Positions 41,349-41,595 of a stretch of 41,595 bases of DNA are shown piece by piece. Every line of letters starts with the position of its first letter. The stretch's first letter is position 1. The DNA comes from Bacillota bacterium (GTDB taxonomy: Bacteria > Bacillota > Clostridia > Peptostreptococcales > Anaerovoracaceae), in assembly GCA_022770665.1 (NCBI GenBank), contig JALEHL010000028.1, positions 1-41,595 of the forward strand. Reading direction: 5' to 3'. Both the position numbers and the translations under genes were made by a program. The notes under the pieces are model-generated. The model did not search any database. It worked only from the letters and a program-made list of their open reading frames with translations, and was not told the origin of the DNA.

Positions 41349-41434
41349 GGAATGATCAACTTATGTAAATTTATGTAGAAGGCTGATTGTATAATCAAGT
41401 TGAACAATTTAATAAAAATCCATAGTGGTGCTTC

Positions 41435-41508
41435 TGTGGTAGAATGTAAGTGCTCAAATCACAATCACCAAAGGAGTCATCACCATGGATCATGTATATT
41501 CTACCACA
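41435..41508. repeat. 11-bp inverted repeat around the transposase start
   Basis: TGTGGTAGAAT (41435-41445) and ATTCTACCACA (41498-41508) are perfect inverses. The second copy lies inside the first codons of the transposase gene. Confidence 0.7.
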
Positions 41509-41595
41509 ACTGAACACCAAAAAGGGAAACATCTTTCTTACGACGAAAGAATTCTTATCCAGGTTCGCCTGAAAGACGGCTGGTCAGCCAACAAA
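41485..41595 (+). mobile_element. IS30 family transposase, N-terminal part (cut by window end)
   Basis: The ATG at 41485 has AAAGGAG about ten bases upstream. The 37 visible residues include KGKHLSYDERILIQVRLKDG and WSANK, the helix-turn-helix start of clostridial IS30 transposases, which normally continues as a family-typical IAKEIG-like stretch. The DDE catalytic domain lies beyond the window, so intactness is unknown. It marks the left part of an insertion sequence beside a tRNA gene; its left end is probably between about 41390 and 41440. Confidence 0.85.

Noticed and set aside
1-41595. CRISPR arrays, rRNA genes, prophage blocks or biosynthetic gene clusters
   Set aside because: No regularly spaced identical repeats, rRNA signatures, phage structural genes or assembly-line enzymes were seen.

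Overview
The window looks like a chromosomal segment of an anaerobic, low-to-mid GC Gram-positive bacterium, most likely class Clostridia (Bacillota). The signs are a five-domain pyruvate:ferredoxin oxidoreductase, T-box and ZTP riboswitch regulation, a one-chain clostridial-type PurL, an unfused PurH pair, 2-hydroxyacyl-CoA dehydratase-like proteins, strong AGGAGG ribosome sites and U-tract terminators. Genus and family cannot be settled from sequence reading alone.

Layout. 1-520: end of rplM, then rpsI and its terminator. 647-1187: decayed RecG-like ATP-binding gene. 1212-2796: 51-aa small gene coupled to a MATE exporter. 2814-4433 (minus): C39-like peptidase with its own promoter. 4434-4901: AT-rich gap ending in the promoter of an energy operon. 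4902-11138: tandem RnfB-like polyferredoxin, nifJ and a GltD/NfnB-type flavoprotein, followed by xpt. 11855-13715 (minus): DUF368 (PopT-like) membrane protein and an acetamidase/formamidase. 13794-15734: tryptophan-type T-box leader and a stand-alone TrpB2. 15780-18946: three overlapping genes for a 2-hydroxyacyl-CoA dehydratase-like system (DUF2229, HgdB-like, activase). 18947-21924: small PQ-loop-like membrane protein (minus), GH18 protein, second MATE exporter. 22321-22830: RelB/DinJ antitoxin with a wrecked toxin gene. 22844-26621: LytTR response regulator, AgrC-like histidine kinase with a one-base frameshift in a G6 run, lipoprotein and small membrane protein. 27014-39555: purine operon under a ZTP riboswitch. 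39633-41072: AI-2E-family permease and tRNA-Leu(CAG). 41485-end: start of an IS30-family transposase.

How the genes work together. The nifJ operon would oxidise pyruvate to acetyl-CoA, load electrons onto the polyferredoxin and possibly exchange them with NAD(P)H through the flavoprotein. The purine operon (purE, C, F, M, N, IMP cyclohydrolase, AICAR formyltransferase, D, L) covers most of the route to IMP. purB is not in the window, and a purK is not seen; xpt supplies salvage. The ZTP riboswitch would sense 10-formyl-THF shortage, which stalls the two formyl-transfer steps encoded in the operon.

The most interesting regulatory feature is a pair of near-identical operators of about 43 bp. 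Each carries two 11-bp direct repeats exactly 20 bp apart, just upstream of a promoter. One lies before the LytTR regulator and the other before the lipoprotein gene. They define a small self-regulating two-component unit of unknown output. Its second promoter lies inside the terminator hairpin of the upstream operon.
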